Shown: positions 1 through 12,885 of the stretch, in pieces | Position numbering within the stretch: the first letter of the stretch is position 1 | Layout: each line of letters opens with the position of its first letter | DNA from: Vanessa cardui | Taxonomy: Eukaryota; Arthropoda; Insecta; Lepidoptera; Nymphalidae | Assembly: GCF_905220365.1 (NCBI RefSeq) | Contig: NC_061140.1 | Location: 8,248,501 to 8,312,500 of the forward strand | Reading direction: 5' to 3' | Length of the DNA: 64,000 bases | Position numbers and translations under genes: made by a program | Notes under the pieces: generated by a model | Told to the model about the DNA's origin: nothing | The model's database searches: none | Seen by the model: only the letters and a program-made list of their open reading frames with translations

Positions 1-109
1 TTATAAAGACAAATTAAGCACATGAATCAGCGGTGCTTGCTTGGATTTGAACCCGCAATCATCGGTTAAGATGCACGCCTTCTAACCACTGGGCCATCTC
101 GACTCTTTA
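1..109 (-). mobile_element. SINE family A, 5' half, cut by window edge
   Basis: Read on the minus strand this is the tRNA-like head of the commonest SINE here: GATGGCCCAGTGGTTAGAA (A-box like) followed by GGGTTCAAATCC (B-box like; the copy at 13303 has GGGTTCAAACCC). The 3' part lies outside the window. The head matches 12 or more other places in the window closely. Pol III transcription and LINE-driven mobility are inferred from the tRNA-like promoter. Confidence 0.85.
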
Positions 110-164
110 GGTACTATAACGCATACATTTAGTTTACAAGTAAAAATACTGATAACAAATTGAT

Positions 165-405
165 TTGACGACCTCCGTAGTCGAATTGTGTTTACACCGG
201 TTTTCGTGGGTAAGCCACTCCGAGGTCCTGGGTTCGATTCCCGGCTGAGTCGATGTAGATTATCATTAGTTTTCTATGTTGTCTTTGGTCTGGGTGTTTG
301 TGGTACCGTTGTTACTTCGGATTTTCCATAACACAAGTGCTTTAGCTACTAACATTGGGATCAAAGTAATGTGTGTGATGTTGTCTCATATTTATTATTA
401 ATAAT
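165..405 (+). mobile_element. SINE family B (tRNA-derived), near full length
   Basis: The head carries an A-box-like GTCGAATTGTG and a perfect T-arm-like B box GGGTTCGATTCCC with a short stem either side. The body (about 150 bp) matches copies at 51362, 53451 (minus) and 61332, all ending near GATGTTGTCTCATATTTAT and then an (ATTT)-rich tail. Starts 55 bp after the SINE A copy at the window edge. No clear target-site duplication was found. Family name unknown; Heliconius Metulj SINEs would be the first comparison. Confidence 0.85.
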
Positions 406-421
406 TTTATTAATTTATTTT

Positions 422-3163
422 ATTTATAGTAAAGTAACAGACGTAAACCACTGCTTGAGCTCCAATGCAGATTGGTGAATTATTTATATGACCTACTGAA
501 ATTATTGTTACTGATTTACGAAGAATCGTGAATTTTTTGATAAAATTGAAGTTACAAATAGCAATTTTTAAATCAAACATTCTTCAAATAACAATATTCG
601 TTGATTAAAGAAAAAAATCTTTATTGTTACACAAAACAAAGTATAAAAAAAGTAAAATATGCAACATTACCGTATTATTCAGCGATTCGCCTCATTATTT
701 CTAGGTCAGTTAATCCCCGGCTTACATTCCGCTTTTTAATTGTACTCCACCTCCGCTTTAAACGGTTATTGTAAATTAGATCTTATGCCGAAAGCAATAC
801 AGTCGTTTGTTAGTTGTTATGTATTTGTTGCCAACCGTACCTGTCGGACCTTCGTCGGGGTTGGTTGTTTTTCAAAATTTAACGTCTCGTTAGCCCCGTG
901 AAATGAATATGCTTAATTATTAAACAAAACGTCAAAAACGTTATTAGTATTACAAGAATCGATACATGAATAACTAGTGATGTATCGTAAATTATACTGA
1001 ATTTCCGATAAGTATCGATCCACTTTTATATTTAACAGAAAATACAGATACAAAATTATCCATGTTCTTATTTCAAAATTCGTTGGAAAAATAATGATCT
1101 TGCTGTTTTCATTTTAAATTGAAAGTAATGAATAAAAGAATTAGACAAAATAGTTACAGTACACAAAACAAAAATTGTTTATTAAAACTGTAGTTCAGTA
1201 AATCGAAAAACTAAGGTATTTTAACATCAATATTATAAAAATTGTATCAGATACAGGGGATGTCATAACGTTGTACAACATGCAACAAAAGTGTTCCGGT
1301 ATATTTATACATAGTATGTCAAGCCACATTGTTTAAACACTTAATCCTGCCACAAATAAAGTTGAAGAAACATTTAAAAGTATCCCATAATGATTACTAG
1401 ACCACGCACTAAACTAGTATTTCGTAGATACAGGATTGATTACTTTTTACACACTTACGAGATAAAAAATCATAAGTTTACATTGAATAGATGAAAAAAA
1501 AAAGAAAGATTACATCATAATTCAGAGATTATAGTCCAAATTTGTATTTGTGATCTCAAGTTTAAGATCGAAGAATATTGGCCACTAAGTCACATATGTG
1601 GGCATGTAGCACTTCTATAACCTCAATTAATACCTCACTATGTATTCTTCACGAATCCATAAGACACAGCGATCGTTTTACAAAATGATAAATGATAATT
1701 TGAACTCGCCTCGGCCTTACTTAACACTTTCAGCGAGTAAATTCTTTGATCGCGAACATTTCCTTAATCCTAACCTGTCAGATGATCAATTTCATGATAA
1801 ATTAAATCTAAAATATAACGATCGAAACTCCTTAAAAGCAAACAGACAGGTACATGTTACGAGTCCATATTAATTACAGCCATTAAATAAATGTTATTTA
1901 TTTAACGTCGAGAAATGGCAAGTTTATTACAACGTTGAATTCTTAATATTAATATAAAACGTTTCACGCTTATCATTCTCGAAATGAAAATGAATTTCAC
2001 AAAATACACTTTAGATCAGAGATATGATGTTACTAACTCTATGCTTGGCGTTTGTATTTGAAGAAATTCCGACTTTTAAACTCATGACTCTCGAAATTTA
2101 CGGAAAGCTGCAAGCGCATATATGTATATATATTATAATATATAATATGCTTAAACACTAAATTTTCTGAGTTGTATTGTCTTGACCACACAATTGACGA
2201 AATTTGTATACTAAGACATCACTTTCTTTCTTGTCAGTCAATGATATTGCTCTTTGTTAATTTTGGTCAGTAATATTATCAAACTTAACTGAACGTATGA
2301 AATACTTACTTTGAATAATACTTTTTACTTTAAACAATATTTCGTAGTATGTACTTAGATATTTGAAGACATAAGCTCATAAAAAGCTACCCTTATCACA
2401 AATAACTGAAAATGTTCATAAATTTTCTGAAAATATCACAATCATTGGCACCTATCTAAATGGAAATGTCGCTATGTGAAATATTCTTATAATCCGCATT
2501 AAGATCAAACGGACAGCTTTGACAGGGCATAATCCCGCTTAATTAGAAAAACTGAGGACGAATACAAAATACTCAATTGAACGACTGGTTCATAAAATAT
2601 TTAATATTTACCTACAAATTCAATTACTTCAATATAAGCAACGGACATTGACATTATTTTCTGTCATTATTGTTAAATAAGGAGATTTAAATTTATAATC
2701 TTTGAAACGTTTTATGTTATGAATGTGTGCGTAAATATATTTTATCTCAACAAGACTGCAATAATTATATAAGTACAAATCTATGACTACGTATGTATAT
2801 AGTTATGAATGTTTGAGAATGCTACTAGCATAATCTAGGCCAGTTTTTTTTGTTAGTCCATCGTCTATCGAAATGTTCAATGACCTATCAACAAAGAAAG
2901 TATTTTTAATTTTCGAAGTATTAAACAAATTTAGGAAGTGTAGATAATCGTAACAACGTAAATCGCTCATTAAAACTGACCGTCGCGTTCCGGCTCGTTC
3001 TCGGCTCACTGTTATTTATCATAGAACGTCGAGGACGTCCATAATTATGACACATTTGTGGAACAGCGTTATATCTCTGAAAATAAAAATCGCAATTTTT
3101 TTAATACACAGCAATGGCGAATATTAACGTCTATTTTTAAGAGTACAATAAAATAAATAAATA
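422..3163. other. Unique AT-rich DNA, no gene
   Basis: No recognisable gene or repeat. 690-920 is GC-richer and compositionally complex, so could be a conserved non-coding element. A 77-codon open frame at 1640-1873 (+) has no recognisable domain, no promoter and no splice context I can defend, and is treated as chance. A short run of alternating TA lies near 2123-2150. Confidence 0.5.
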
Positions 3164-3281
3164 ACAGCATCCTGTAAATTCCCACTGCTGGGCTGAAGGC
3201 CTCCTCTCCCTTTGAGGAGAAGGTTTGGAACATATTCCACCACGCTGTTCCAATGCGGGTTGGTGGAATCCAATGCGGGTT
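3164..3281 (-). mobile_element. SINE family A, 3' end only, with internal duplication
   Basis: Matches the tail half of SINE A (cccactgctgggct, ggagaaggtttggaac, ccaccacgctgttccaatgc). It stops abruptly after a local duplication: CCAATGCGGGTT occurs at 3250-3261 and again at 3270-3281. Its tail on the minus strand is (TTTA)n, unlike the (TTG)n tails of other copies. Truncated at the 5' (sense) side. Confidence 0.8.
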
Positions 3282-3599
3282 TTAAGAGTATTATTTATAA
3301 ACACGAAATATAATAAAGGACCTAAAATTGATACTTGCGAAATAACCATTCTTAGTCATTCGACAGCGATTGACAGTTTGCATAAAAAATCTTGCGCTGT
3401 TTTACTGATAAGATCATTCAAAGAAAAAATACATACAGGGAAAAAAGTCTGATGAGAAACGATAGAAAAATTTTAATAAGTTTTTCTCAGATCAGGTTAC
3501 GTTCTTTTTCGAAGTTGTTGTGGTGTTTTACAATCAATAAGTAAGTGCTTCTATTTTGAAGAAAGGACTACAACTAAAAGAATATAACTTACAATGATA

Positions 3600-3800
3600 T
3601 CACTACATAGTATAAAACAAAGTCGCTTACCGCTGTCTGTATCTATGTATGTTTAGATCTGTAAAATTACAAAACGGATTTTGTTGAAGCTTTTTTAATA
3701 ATACGTGGAATACGTGGACAATGTAGTAAAGAAACGAGAAGTATTATGTAGTATATTGTGTATCAGTATTGCACCCGTGCCAAGCCAGGCGAACCGCTAG
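3600..3800 (+). mobile_element. Helitron-like element, family F copy 1
   Basis: Begins A|TC and ends CTAG|T, the Helitron terminal signature. The body matches four other copies (catagtataaaacaaagtcgcttaccgctgt near the 5' end; a block around ttgcacccgtgc near the 3' end). The region before the end can form a short hairpin in better preserved copies. At about 200 bp it is a non-autonomous element with no open frame for Rep/helicase. Confidence 0.7.
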
Positions 3801-3804
3801 TTAT

Positions 3805-5430
3805 AATAATATTTAGAATGATCAAATTAAACAAATGTTTTGATATCGATCCGTCTATCAATAGTTTACCATTTGGTACTCCAAAAACGTTGGCGTAGGA
3901 TCCCGGAGGAACCGCTTTAATTTATTAATAGATTGTTCATGGCAACGAAAGGCTAGTCTGGAAATATACTCGAAGCTCCTTTAAATAATAATGCGTTTCG
4001 GCAAAGCCTCATCTGAAACATAAATTTTATAGGATTAAAAGGGTGACTCGGTGTTACTTTATTGCCGATGAATTTCGCTTCTTGTTTTTATATAACGGAT
4101 CACTCTTAAAATTTAATTGTTGATAGTAAAATATTATTTCCCTATAAACATAACATTGGATTGAACAGAAGGGTATCATCTTGAACGACATATATTGAAT
4201 TTATCTGTTTTTTTTTAAGTAAATAACATTATGTATAGGTGAATATTATGATGTCGTATTGAGATAATATTTTATAATTGTAGTATTATTTAAAATCAAG
4301 GTACAATAATGCTATCTTTCAAACCCTTTATGTATTATTTTGTCATACCTTATATATAAATAGGATGATTTTATTTTCAAAATTAATTGATATTAGTTTA
4401 AACTAGTACGTACGTAATTAACGTTAGAGAGACAATTATTATTATTATTATTAAAAATAACATCAAGCTATAGTTCACAGAGGCGAAGTGGTAATGGATA
4501 AAAGTACCTCTATTAAATGTTACTAGTTCAAATATTAGTGGATATAACTATAGAAGGCTTTCAAAGTATTAGCCTGTTATGCTAAATAAAAAAACCTGAA
4601 GTTACACAAGTAGAGACGTGTTGATGTACCTCTATCATAAGATTAAAGCTACCATTTATTATTATTTATAACAAACACATTAATTATGAATAAAAATCGT
4701 TTACGCGAGAAAATATAGTTTTATTTTAAAAACGGAGGATTGCGTTCTAATCTCTTTTGTAAAGAGAACTCTTTCTCGTCTCTTTACTCGGAATTTCAGT
4801 GTGACATTAATCCATTGTTACTTTGTTGCTTTTAGTAAAATAAAATGCAATTACTATCTATCCACACCCGAGAAATGCATTTAATTCCGTATAAAGAAGT
4901 TGACGCAATACGTGCATACTTTCAGATTTAATTTTGTATGGAAAAAAATATTTCTAGAAACGTTACGATTTTATTTTTATTCATTAAATATGTTTATAAT
5001 AGTCCAATTTATTTCAGTTACATTATTTTCATATAGCTTGAAATATATGTTCATGTATGTATAAATACAGTATTTCACAGCCAGTTAATAACTGATAACA
5101 TAAGAGGAATCAATGAAAACAATCAACAAATTATAGTGCTCAAGAGCTATGGTGAAAGAAGTTTTGTTAGAGAACAGTTACATCCTAATATTATATAGGT
5201 GGTAATAACTATAACATAAGATACTTTTAAATGAATAATACATAATGCAACAATATTGGGAATAATTTAAATTTATAAACACTTGACAATTTAGCTTTTC
5301 GACGCTAGAGCTCCTAGTTTATAACCTTACTTAAGATCACTGATAAAGAAGATTTTGAGACGACACGTTTAGATGCTTTATTATTTTGTAAACATGTATT
5401 TTTAGGATACCAATAATTTCTTTTTTTGGG
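3805..5430. other. Unique AT-rich DNA
   Basis: No gene or repeat family recognised. 3850-4090 is moderately complex and could be conserved sequence. A short ATT trinucleotide run lies at 4437-4454. Confidence 0.45.
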
Positions 5431-5442
5431 TATTAAAGTTTA

Positions 5443-5742
5443 AAGTAAAGTAACAGCCTGTAAATTTCACACTGCTGGGGAAAAGGCCACCTTTTCCATT
5501 AAGGATAGGGTTTGGAACATATTCCACCATGCTGTTCCAATGCGGGTTGGTGGAATGCACATGTGGCAGAATTATGATGAAATTAGACACATGCAGGTTT
5601 CTTCACGATGTTTTCCTTCACCGCCGAGCACGAGATGAATTATAAACACAAAAGCACATATATATAGTGGTGCTTGCCTAGGTCTGAACCCGCAATCATC
5701 GGTTAAGATGCACGCGTTCTATCCACTGGGCCATCTCAGCTC
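5443..5742 (-). mobile_element. SINE family A, full length, with 12-bp target-site duplication
   Basis: Complete SINE A on the minus strand, from the tRNA-like head at the right end to a tail of the TTACTTTACTT type at the left end. It is flanked by a perfect direct repeat TATTAAAGTTTA at 5431-5442 and 5743-5754, which is the expected product of target-primed reverse transcription. The intact duplication suggests a fairly recent insertion. Confidence 0.93.
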
Positions 5743-5759
5743 TATTAAAGTTTACTACT

Positions 5760-8600
5760 ACCTGTATAAAAAGTATCATCACATTAAAGTTTAAAATACA
5801 ACTTTATCCACACACCATCATGAAATATATTCATGTAATATATAATCGAACGATAAAAAAAGGTTTGCTTAATGCAAGACTAAAACATTTTTTAAGTAAT
5901 GTCGGTTACATTGTAACAAATAGCTTACAGAAATTGAATATTCGTAATATCTGACTCGAAGATTAGTTCGGAGGCGAAGTTGAGCTTGAAGGTGTCGAAG
6001 TCGAGAAACTGAGCTATTAATATACAGTTTTGGTTCAACTTTGATCAAACACTCCGAGCAATATCCAATTCACACGGAGTAAGCAACATTTGTCGAGCGA
6101 CCCTATACAGTGGTGGTCAGAAATGTTAAAATTACCAAAGTTCCAACCAGTATTTGGACACGGAAAGACCAACAATATTGAATTTAGGAAACGGTAGACC
6201 TGTTTTTTTAACGGAGAGACGTTTCGACTCAAAGTGTAACAATAATAAAAGGAGAGTACAAAAACTAATTTCATTATAATAAATGAAAGCCTGGAAATGT
6301 TTCACTGATAGGTCTCATTTATTACTCAGGATTAAGCTTAATCCACCGCAATGTTCTAACGCCAATTGATGCAGATTTTCACGTGTCATATGGTGGTTTT
6401 CTTAGACCAAACATAAATCACGTGACACTTATAAGCACAACTTAAGCACAAGCGATATCAATGGTTCAAGCCCATTTTCTACGGTTATGGCTATCATATT
6501 AAGCTTGTTTAATAGCCAATAGCTTTAATTCTCGCTAAGCCGAAGGACGCTAAACGATTGATTACTCCCAGCAATGTAACATTACAAGAAAGTTATGGTA
6601 GTAATCGTTCGATAGGTAGGTTTTTCATGTTAGTTCATGTATCATTACTAAAAACATTAAACCATAAAAAAAAATACTGCCAAGTGTCAAGTTGTAGTAT
6701 TTTAATTTTATTATAGCCCTTAGTATATATCAAAAGTAAGATTACAAACGTAGTATATAAAACAATTCATTTCGTTGCTAACGCACCTTGACAAAATGAA
6801 CGTTTTAACATTTTGCGAGCGCTACTGTACGTCAAAAAGTAATACATTCGTGAACTTTGCCACTCGAGGCGGTACGCGACCTACATCGCAACGCTAGAAT
6901 ATATTAGCTTAGGAATTGTTTTTATTCTGTAAGCTAGAAATAATATATTGCTTGTTTAGATTATATTGTTATATTGATCGTACATATTTTGTTCAAGTGA
7001 TACATCGTTGTCATTGATATTATACGATTATTTATTTTAAAACTGGCATTTATAACATTTTAATCTTTTTCACTTAAATAACAATAAATTGTCTGGTCTC
7101 AAAAACCAGAGTCAAGCTAATAGATTTTTAATAAATTTTGCGCGCAAATTGATTGTCCGCCATTTTGCAAGTCGACCACGCTCTGGTTGGCCAGTTTGAA
7201 TTTGGAATGAGCGCGCGGGCAAAGCCCATCAATCATTGGTCCGTTGGCCCACGCCTGACGCACACAAATTATGATTGAGATTTATGCCTCTTTGCCATGA
7301 GCTAGCAAGCTTTAATAGCGATACGGTGTACCGAATTATGTTATGTTAATTAGATTTAATGCAGACTATAACTTAATCTTTTGATGAAACTTCAACTGAT
7401 AACTTACTCCAACAAAATCAAGGCCGATGTTGCCATAAAATATAAACAAATGTTTAACGTACACACTGATAATTTTGTCAAAAGTACATGATTTCAAATA
7501 TTTGAAATATTGATTTTAAGAATAAGTTTTATATAGAATAAGTATCTGAAAATATAAAGTAAGTTGGCCTCTGATGGGTACTCTTTCGACAGACTATCAT
7601 AAACACTGAAAGCATAATACCTTTTGTATAGCAACACTATCGAATAAATGGTTCTAGAGCGCATTGTTGGGTTATCTCAAACGACGTTCTGATACTGGAT
7701 AGGTACTGTAAATCGATCCTTAAGACTCCTTACGGATGAAGATGCGATGAAAATTATACAAGCACTTTATCGATTCAACTAGATACGTTTCGAAAATAAT
7801 AAAGACGATTTTACTTTATTAACTCAAGACAAATTCTTGACTTTGATTTCACGCTTTTAGAATATAGGAAAATATAAGCCATGGAACGTTAAACCATAGC
7901 GTAGCATCTTCGTAGCCATGCCTACGAGTATTCGCTACGAAGTTCGAAGTTTAATCGTAGCGCAGCATAAATTGGCGTAGCGTTATACTTTGCGTCAAGT
8001 GTATCGTAGATGTGGTGGCTTATTGTGGCAGTCTTTGCTTTTTAAACTATAATAAATATTATATTATGTGATATACACATATAAAAAAATATTTTTACGA
8101 ATTTAATAATTCTTAACAAATATAATAATTAAATTATATTTATTGTGATTTCTTTTTAAATAGCAATATATAGAAAATAAATAGGATTTGCTGGTTACAA
8201 TGAACTTAATATATTCAGTTTATGAAAAACCTAGTGCTATTAACTCACTATGCAGATGTTACGCTGTAGGCAAGTAATGCATATTTATGAATATTTTTAT
8301 TCGATACCGACGATAGTAAATGGACAGGACTAAAGTTAGATAGCAGACGATTTACACTTTCAGTGACTCGAGTGACCGAAGCGAATGAACTTCTTGACAT
8401 AAAATCGATATTTTGAACATAATTATAAAACTTATTTTCTAAAATGAATAAAATGTTCAATAAATAGCTTAAGCTATTATTAGATTTTGATTTTTTTTTG
8501 GTACGAGTGTATAGTATATTTAATGATATATAGATATTTACAAAAATACACTTTAAAATATAAACCATTTTTTTATATTGATCGGTTGACAAACAAAGAG
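5760..8600. other. Unique DNA, no gene; GC-richer block inside
   Basis: No repeat family recognised. Contains a purine-rich stretch at 5950-6012, a GC-richer block at about 6780-7330 (listed separately in part), an 18-bp perfect palindrome at 7491-7508 (ATTTCAAAT and its complement), and a cluster of CGTAGC motifs at 7900-7981. Small open frames here show no protein family features. Confidence 0.45.
7130..7330. promoter_or_regulatory. Candidate conserved non-coding block
   Basis: Repeat-free and clearly GC-richer than its surroundings. Seen directly: TTTGCGCGCAAA, a 12-bp perfect palindrome at 7137-7148 resembling a double E2F site, and ATCAATCATTGG near 7229, which resembles a PBC/Exd-type site. 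Regulatory function is inference from composition and motifs only. Confidence 0.25.
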
Positions 8601-8743
8601 AACCGATGCGACTCAAGAGTCTTCAAGAAAAGTGATTATTAATTTCTTAAAGGCAGCAACGTACTCTTAAGATGTAGCAGATGTCCATGAGCGTTGGTAC
8701 TTTCCATCAGGTGAGCTGCTTCGCGTTTACCATAAATAAAAAA
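8601..8743 (+). mobile_element. LINE family D 3' end (CR1/Jockey-like), decayed
   Basis: Aligns to the last part of the better preserved LINE at 37004-37374: shared cttcaagaaaag, ttcttaaaggc, gcagatgtccat, ccatcaggtgag, then an A-rich end. The reverse transcriptase C-terminal frame is disrupted. 5' truncation is typical of LINE insertions. Confidence 0.75.
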
Positions 8744-8833
8744 CAAAGCTACTGAACTCTTTTGTCTTTGCCTACTTATACAAACATAGCCCAGTTGTTT
8801 TTGGACATGCTCTTTTTAACAAATATAACAATA

Positions 8834-9024
8834 CTATTAGTCGCCCGCGCCTCGTTTTTAAGGATGATGGTTGTCATGTGATAGGCAAAAAAGTAGCCTT
8901 TGTGTTTCCTTGGAGGTCAAATTTGCTTCATGCCAAATTTCATCAAATTCGGTTCAGCGGTTTGATCGTAAAAGAGCGACACACAGACAAACAGAACCTA
9001 TCCTATTTATAACATTAATATAGA
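8834..9024 (-). mobile_element. Helitron-like element, family G, near complete
   Basis: On the minus strand it begins TC-TATATTAATGTTATAAAT and ends in a GC-rich block and CTAATAG, with host A at 8833 and T at 9025. The middle (gaaccgaatttgatgaaatttgg) matches copies at 37758, 53756 and 54837. Non-autonomous; no open frame. Confidence 0.75.
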
Positions 9025-11136
9025 TATCAATAATATAAAAAATATAAACGTAACTATTTCATATTTAAAAGAATCTTACAAATCTCTAAAAGCCTTTTTT
9101 GCGACAAAACCACAAACAGAAATACGGATGTAAATATAGAACAGAAATTTAAAAATTCTAAAACCTACCTATAACTCCGCAACGCTCCCAGAACAGAAAG
9201 TTGGTAAAAACTTTTTCATAATCCCTTAAAATCCATATAAAAAATTCTCCAAGTGACAATGCCGCTGAATCTATTAGCACAGACATTAATCTGTCTGTCG
9301 TAATTTCCGCAAAATCTCAAAAAGGCTGATCATTTACCGCTTGCCGTTTTAAGGTACCGAATACTGTAGATTTTTATCTATCGTCGTTTATGCGTATGAG
9401 TTTTGTAACGCTTAATCGAAATATTTTTTTTCTGCTAAATAATAGCCAGGTAAAACTCTGCAATAGTTTGTTTTAACGCAGTTTTGCTGTAATACGAATA
9501 TTTTAATTATTATTACAATGTATTATCATAATTATATACATATAAATGTCCTCGCAGGCATATCTATATAGGTACAAAATTTTATAAAAATTTTAAACTC
9601 TGCCAACGATACCAACATTTTTACTCATAATTTGAAATTACATTCAAAATTCTCCCGAAAATCGAGTATAAAACTCTCTTATTTTACTGTTAGAAGACAA
9701 TTCAATTTAAAATTAGAAGGTTAATTAAATAAATAAATAATAATAAATAAATTATTTTAGCTTTCTTTTAATGAAACCCTATTCGTCTAAAAGAAAGACA
9801 ATCCCAAAAGACCCATTGATTTGTTTATCACTTATTTTTCTTAAAACTACAGCAAGAATTTAAATAGCATTCTTAAAAATGTTTACAATTTAACATTTGT
9901 ATTCCCTTGGCCACACTTTAACTCGTGTAATTATTCGATCAACATTACTTCAAGTATCCCGCCAAGCATTTGGCACTGAATCGCACTTCAACTTGGCAGG
10001 AAACGGCGCTGCAAAAATAATAACAGCCTTCACTGACAATTACACCGACAAACGATATTCTTGATATAAATGAGCGCAATTAAATAAACGTATTCTCTTA
10101 TTATTTTATTTAAAAAATACCATCAATTTAACGAAACGCGAATTAAAGAAAATTGCACAATCTCGAACATTCTTTAGATTTATATGGATTGAATTGAAAC
10201 GCCTACAAAATTGGATACGATTTTTCCAGTAATTTGAAACAATAGAAAATGTATCGTCTCTTTAATATGAATCGTTGAGCAGTCTAATCGAATTACAACG
10301 TAATATTAGTTTTGTAAGCATAAAATAGATTATGTAAAAAGCCATTCTTTACAAACTAAATAATACCCAAAGAATAATTCGTCCATGTTCTTTATTACAG
10401 AAAGAAGAAAAAGTAATCGCATAATTACCTTATATGCAATACATGGTATAGTTCGCGCCATAGGAGGTCTGGCTCTCGGCCAATTTGTCTAATGCCAGCT
10501 ATGCTCCATTTACTCTGAGTCAAGAATGTATATAACGTACAGGACTGACGTAAATAGCAATGAAATATCCGTTCTAACTAACCTATGAACTATTGATTCA
10601 AGTAGTCTTACATTTTACTAATGTAAAATTATTTATAACTGTAAAGCCCAATGCATCAATACCTTGTAGCGTATTACATTAAAAAAAAAGCCCGGTGCCT
10701 TTCATAGGTTTGGGTTTACTTTTTGGCGCGAAGTTTGAGTGTTTTGGACACACTGTTTATGAGTCATACAAAATTATCGGGACTATTGCACTATCAGGGA
10801 TTTATTTATTGCAATATCAATACTATCAATCAATTAAAAATCCAGACAGTACTATCGCTAATAGTTTATAAGAACACTAAAAAGATTAACCATAAATTAA
10901 TAGTCTTAACACCATTGCCAATTTCGTTAATTGTAAGCCCTGATAGAATAATATTATTGTATTATTTGTACTAAATGTTACGTGTCTCGGAATGTGCGGG
11001 GGAACATATTTTGAACAAATAACAGCCTATTTGTCCTCTCTGATGTACAATAACAGTCACTTTGTTATGTACACAAGTCACTACGAGCTACTTTTAGCTA
11101 TTCATATATTCTACGTTATATATCAAACTAAAGACA
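9025..11136. other. Unique AT-rich DNA
   Basis: No gene or clear repeat family. 9900-10080 is more complex (for example cttcaacttggcaggaaacggcg) and may be conserved. Simple AAT/AAAT runs lie at 9725-9760. Open frames at 10723-11174 are AT-rich and featureless. Confidence 0.45.
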
Positions 11137-11335
11137 TTTTATTAGCATACGAATTAATAACATTAAATGATTAAATATATAGAAATATGGATTAAAAGTA
11201 AATCTTGACCGCGTGGATTGGTGGCAAGAATGCTTGTAGCATTTCCTCGTCGAATCACAATTTCGATCCTCTGAGCAAAAACTGAACCAGCTCTCCTGTC
11301 ATCACCTGTTTTACTTTTAATGAAGCTTTTTTTTA
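11137..11335 (-). mobile_element. LINE family E 3' end, copy 1
   Basis: Minus-strand fragment homologous to the insertion at 33864-34156. Translating the minus strand gives the shared C-terminal motif ...DRRAGSVFAQRI... then RRGNATSILATNPRGQDL, in the same frame as the second copy (AIQRGNAASILATIPRGQDL there). Such RGNAA-containing tails are familiar from retroelement proteins in insect genomes; the clade is not assigned. A-rich end lies at the left (T-run on +). Confidence 0.7.
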
Positions 11336-11339
11336 TCAA

Positions 11340-12195
11340 ACTTGCTGTATGTATATTTTCCTTCCAATTTGTTATCCCTTAAGTGTAACAATTATAAGGC
11401 CTATTATCACGTGTAGCTTTTTGACATATCACGCTGGTTAGCGGTTTCTCAAATTTGTTCTTAAGGAATAACTCCATTGTAGTCTAATTGTTGTATAACT
11501 TAATGGTCATTGTGTGAGTGCTATTTTATTTTATTTATTTATTTTCATGGGATAAACAGTAAAAAGAAAAAGCAATAAAATAATACATAACCAATCAAGT
11601 TTCTCATCGATATGTAAAACAAGTTACAAGCAGGAAGTAATAAGGGCTAAAGTAGTTACATAAATAATTAAAAAATATACAAATATCAATTAATAAACAT
11701 TAATAAAATCAACATTTATTTAACGATTAAGTGATGTTTTTTTAATACTTATTGGAAATTTAATTATTGCATAACATAAAAACGTTGACAACCTAGGCGA
11801 AATATCAATAAAACTTTAAAAGACATATAGAGTCAAATATAAGCGACCACGAATGGTTGACAACGTTCACGAATTTCCGAATAAGTTACGTAGAGACCAT
11901 ATTTGATCAATACAAGTTCGTGTTCCGTTGAATAACAAAACTTTTACAAACAAAACACTTTCGCATAGATAACTCGTTTCATTTTGATTTTATTTTATGA
12001 GTTTCGGTTATAAATATATCGTGGTACATTCGCTTCACATGTAACATATATAGAAATGTATTCATTTACGGAACATTCTTTATTTATTATACTTATACAT
12101 GCAAAAATAATTTTATACACGTTTTAGTGTGTACGCGATAAGTAACTCATGGACTAGGTAGATGTATTAAGCTATTGATCAAAAAGTATGTGTAA
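11340..12195. other. Unique AT-rich DNA
   Basis: No gene. 11515-11545 is a (TTTA)n-rich stretch of the sort left by retroelement tails, but no element body could be matched. Confidence 0.4.
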
Positions 12196-12198
12196 TTA

Positions 12199-12452
12199 TA
12201 TCACTGCTGGGCTAAGACTCCTCTCCCTTTTGAGGAAAAGGTTTGGATCTTATTCCACCAACCTGCTACAATACGGGTTGGTGCACAAGTTTCAAATTGG
12301 ATACATGCAGGTGTAGTCAAAATGTTTTCAGATCCGAGGGAGAGATTAATTATAAACACAAATTAAGCACTTGAAAATGCAGTAGTACTTGCCCGGGTTT
12401 GAACCTACAATCATTTACTAAGCTGCATGAGTTCTTACCAATAGATAATCTC
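12199..12452 (-). mobile_element. SINE family A, diverged copy
   Basis: Recognisable through cactgctgggctaag, ctcccttttgagga, tattccaccaacctgc, tgcaggtg, gcttgcccgggtttgaac and the degraded head ending near taatctctt. More substitutions and a deletion in the middle compared with full copies, so older. Confidence 0.8.
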
Positions 12453-12749
12453 TTAATATTAATAAGATATTCCATTTTAACCGTCTTTATTTTGCTTATA
12501 ATATTCACATAGTTCCAATTTTCGTGGTCAAATAATATATTATTTGGACCCATGAATATATTTTACGAAAATTAACGTATAAATATATATTTTTTTTTTA
12601 CAATTGCAAAAAACTGTATTGTGTTAAACCTAATAGTTTGGTTAGCGAATTTCCATACCAGGGATCGTAAATCCTATATCCAATAGTAGACAATCCGATG
12701 CTTTTATATTTTTTCTGAGTTTTGTCCTCTATTTAAGTTGATCTAGCGG

Positions 12750-12885
12750 AGCCGAGATGAATCAGTGGATAAAACACATGAATATAAACCGATCATTCTG
12801 TTTAAATCACCACTGAACTTTCATGTGCATAATATGTGTTTGTAATTCATCTTGTGCTCGGTGGTAACCTGCATATTTAATATAG
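12750..12885 (+). mobile_element. SINE family A, degraded 5' half
   Basis: Matches the head and early body on the plus strand: gagccgagatgaatcagtgg, a weak B-box region (gtttaaatcaccac), then gtgtttgtaattcatcttgtgctcggtgg and acctgcat. The 3' half is missing. Confidence 0.6.

Noticed and set aside
1640..1873. 77-codon open frame on +
   Set aside because: No recognisable domain, no convincing promoter or splice context, and length expected by chance in a 64-kb window.
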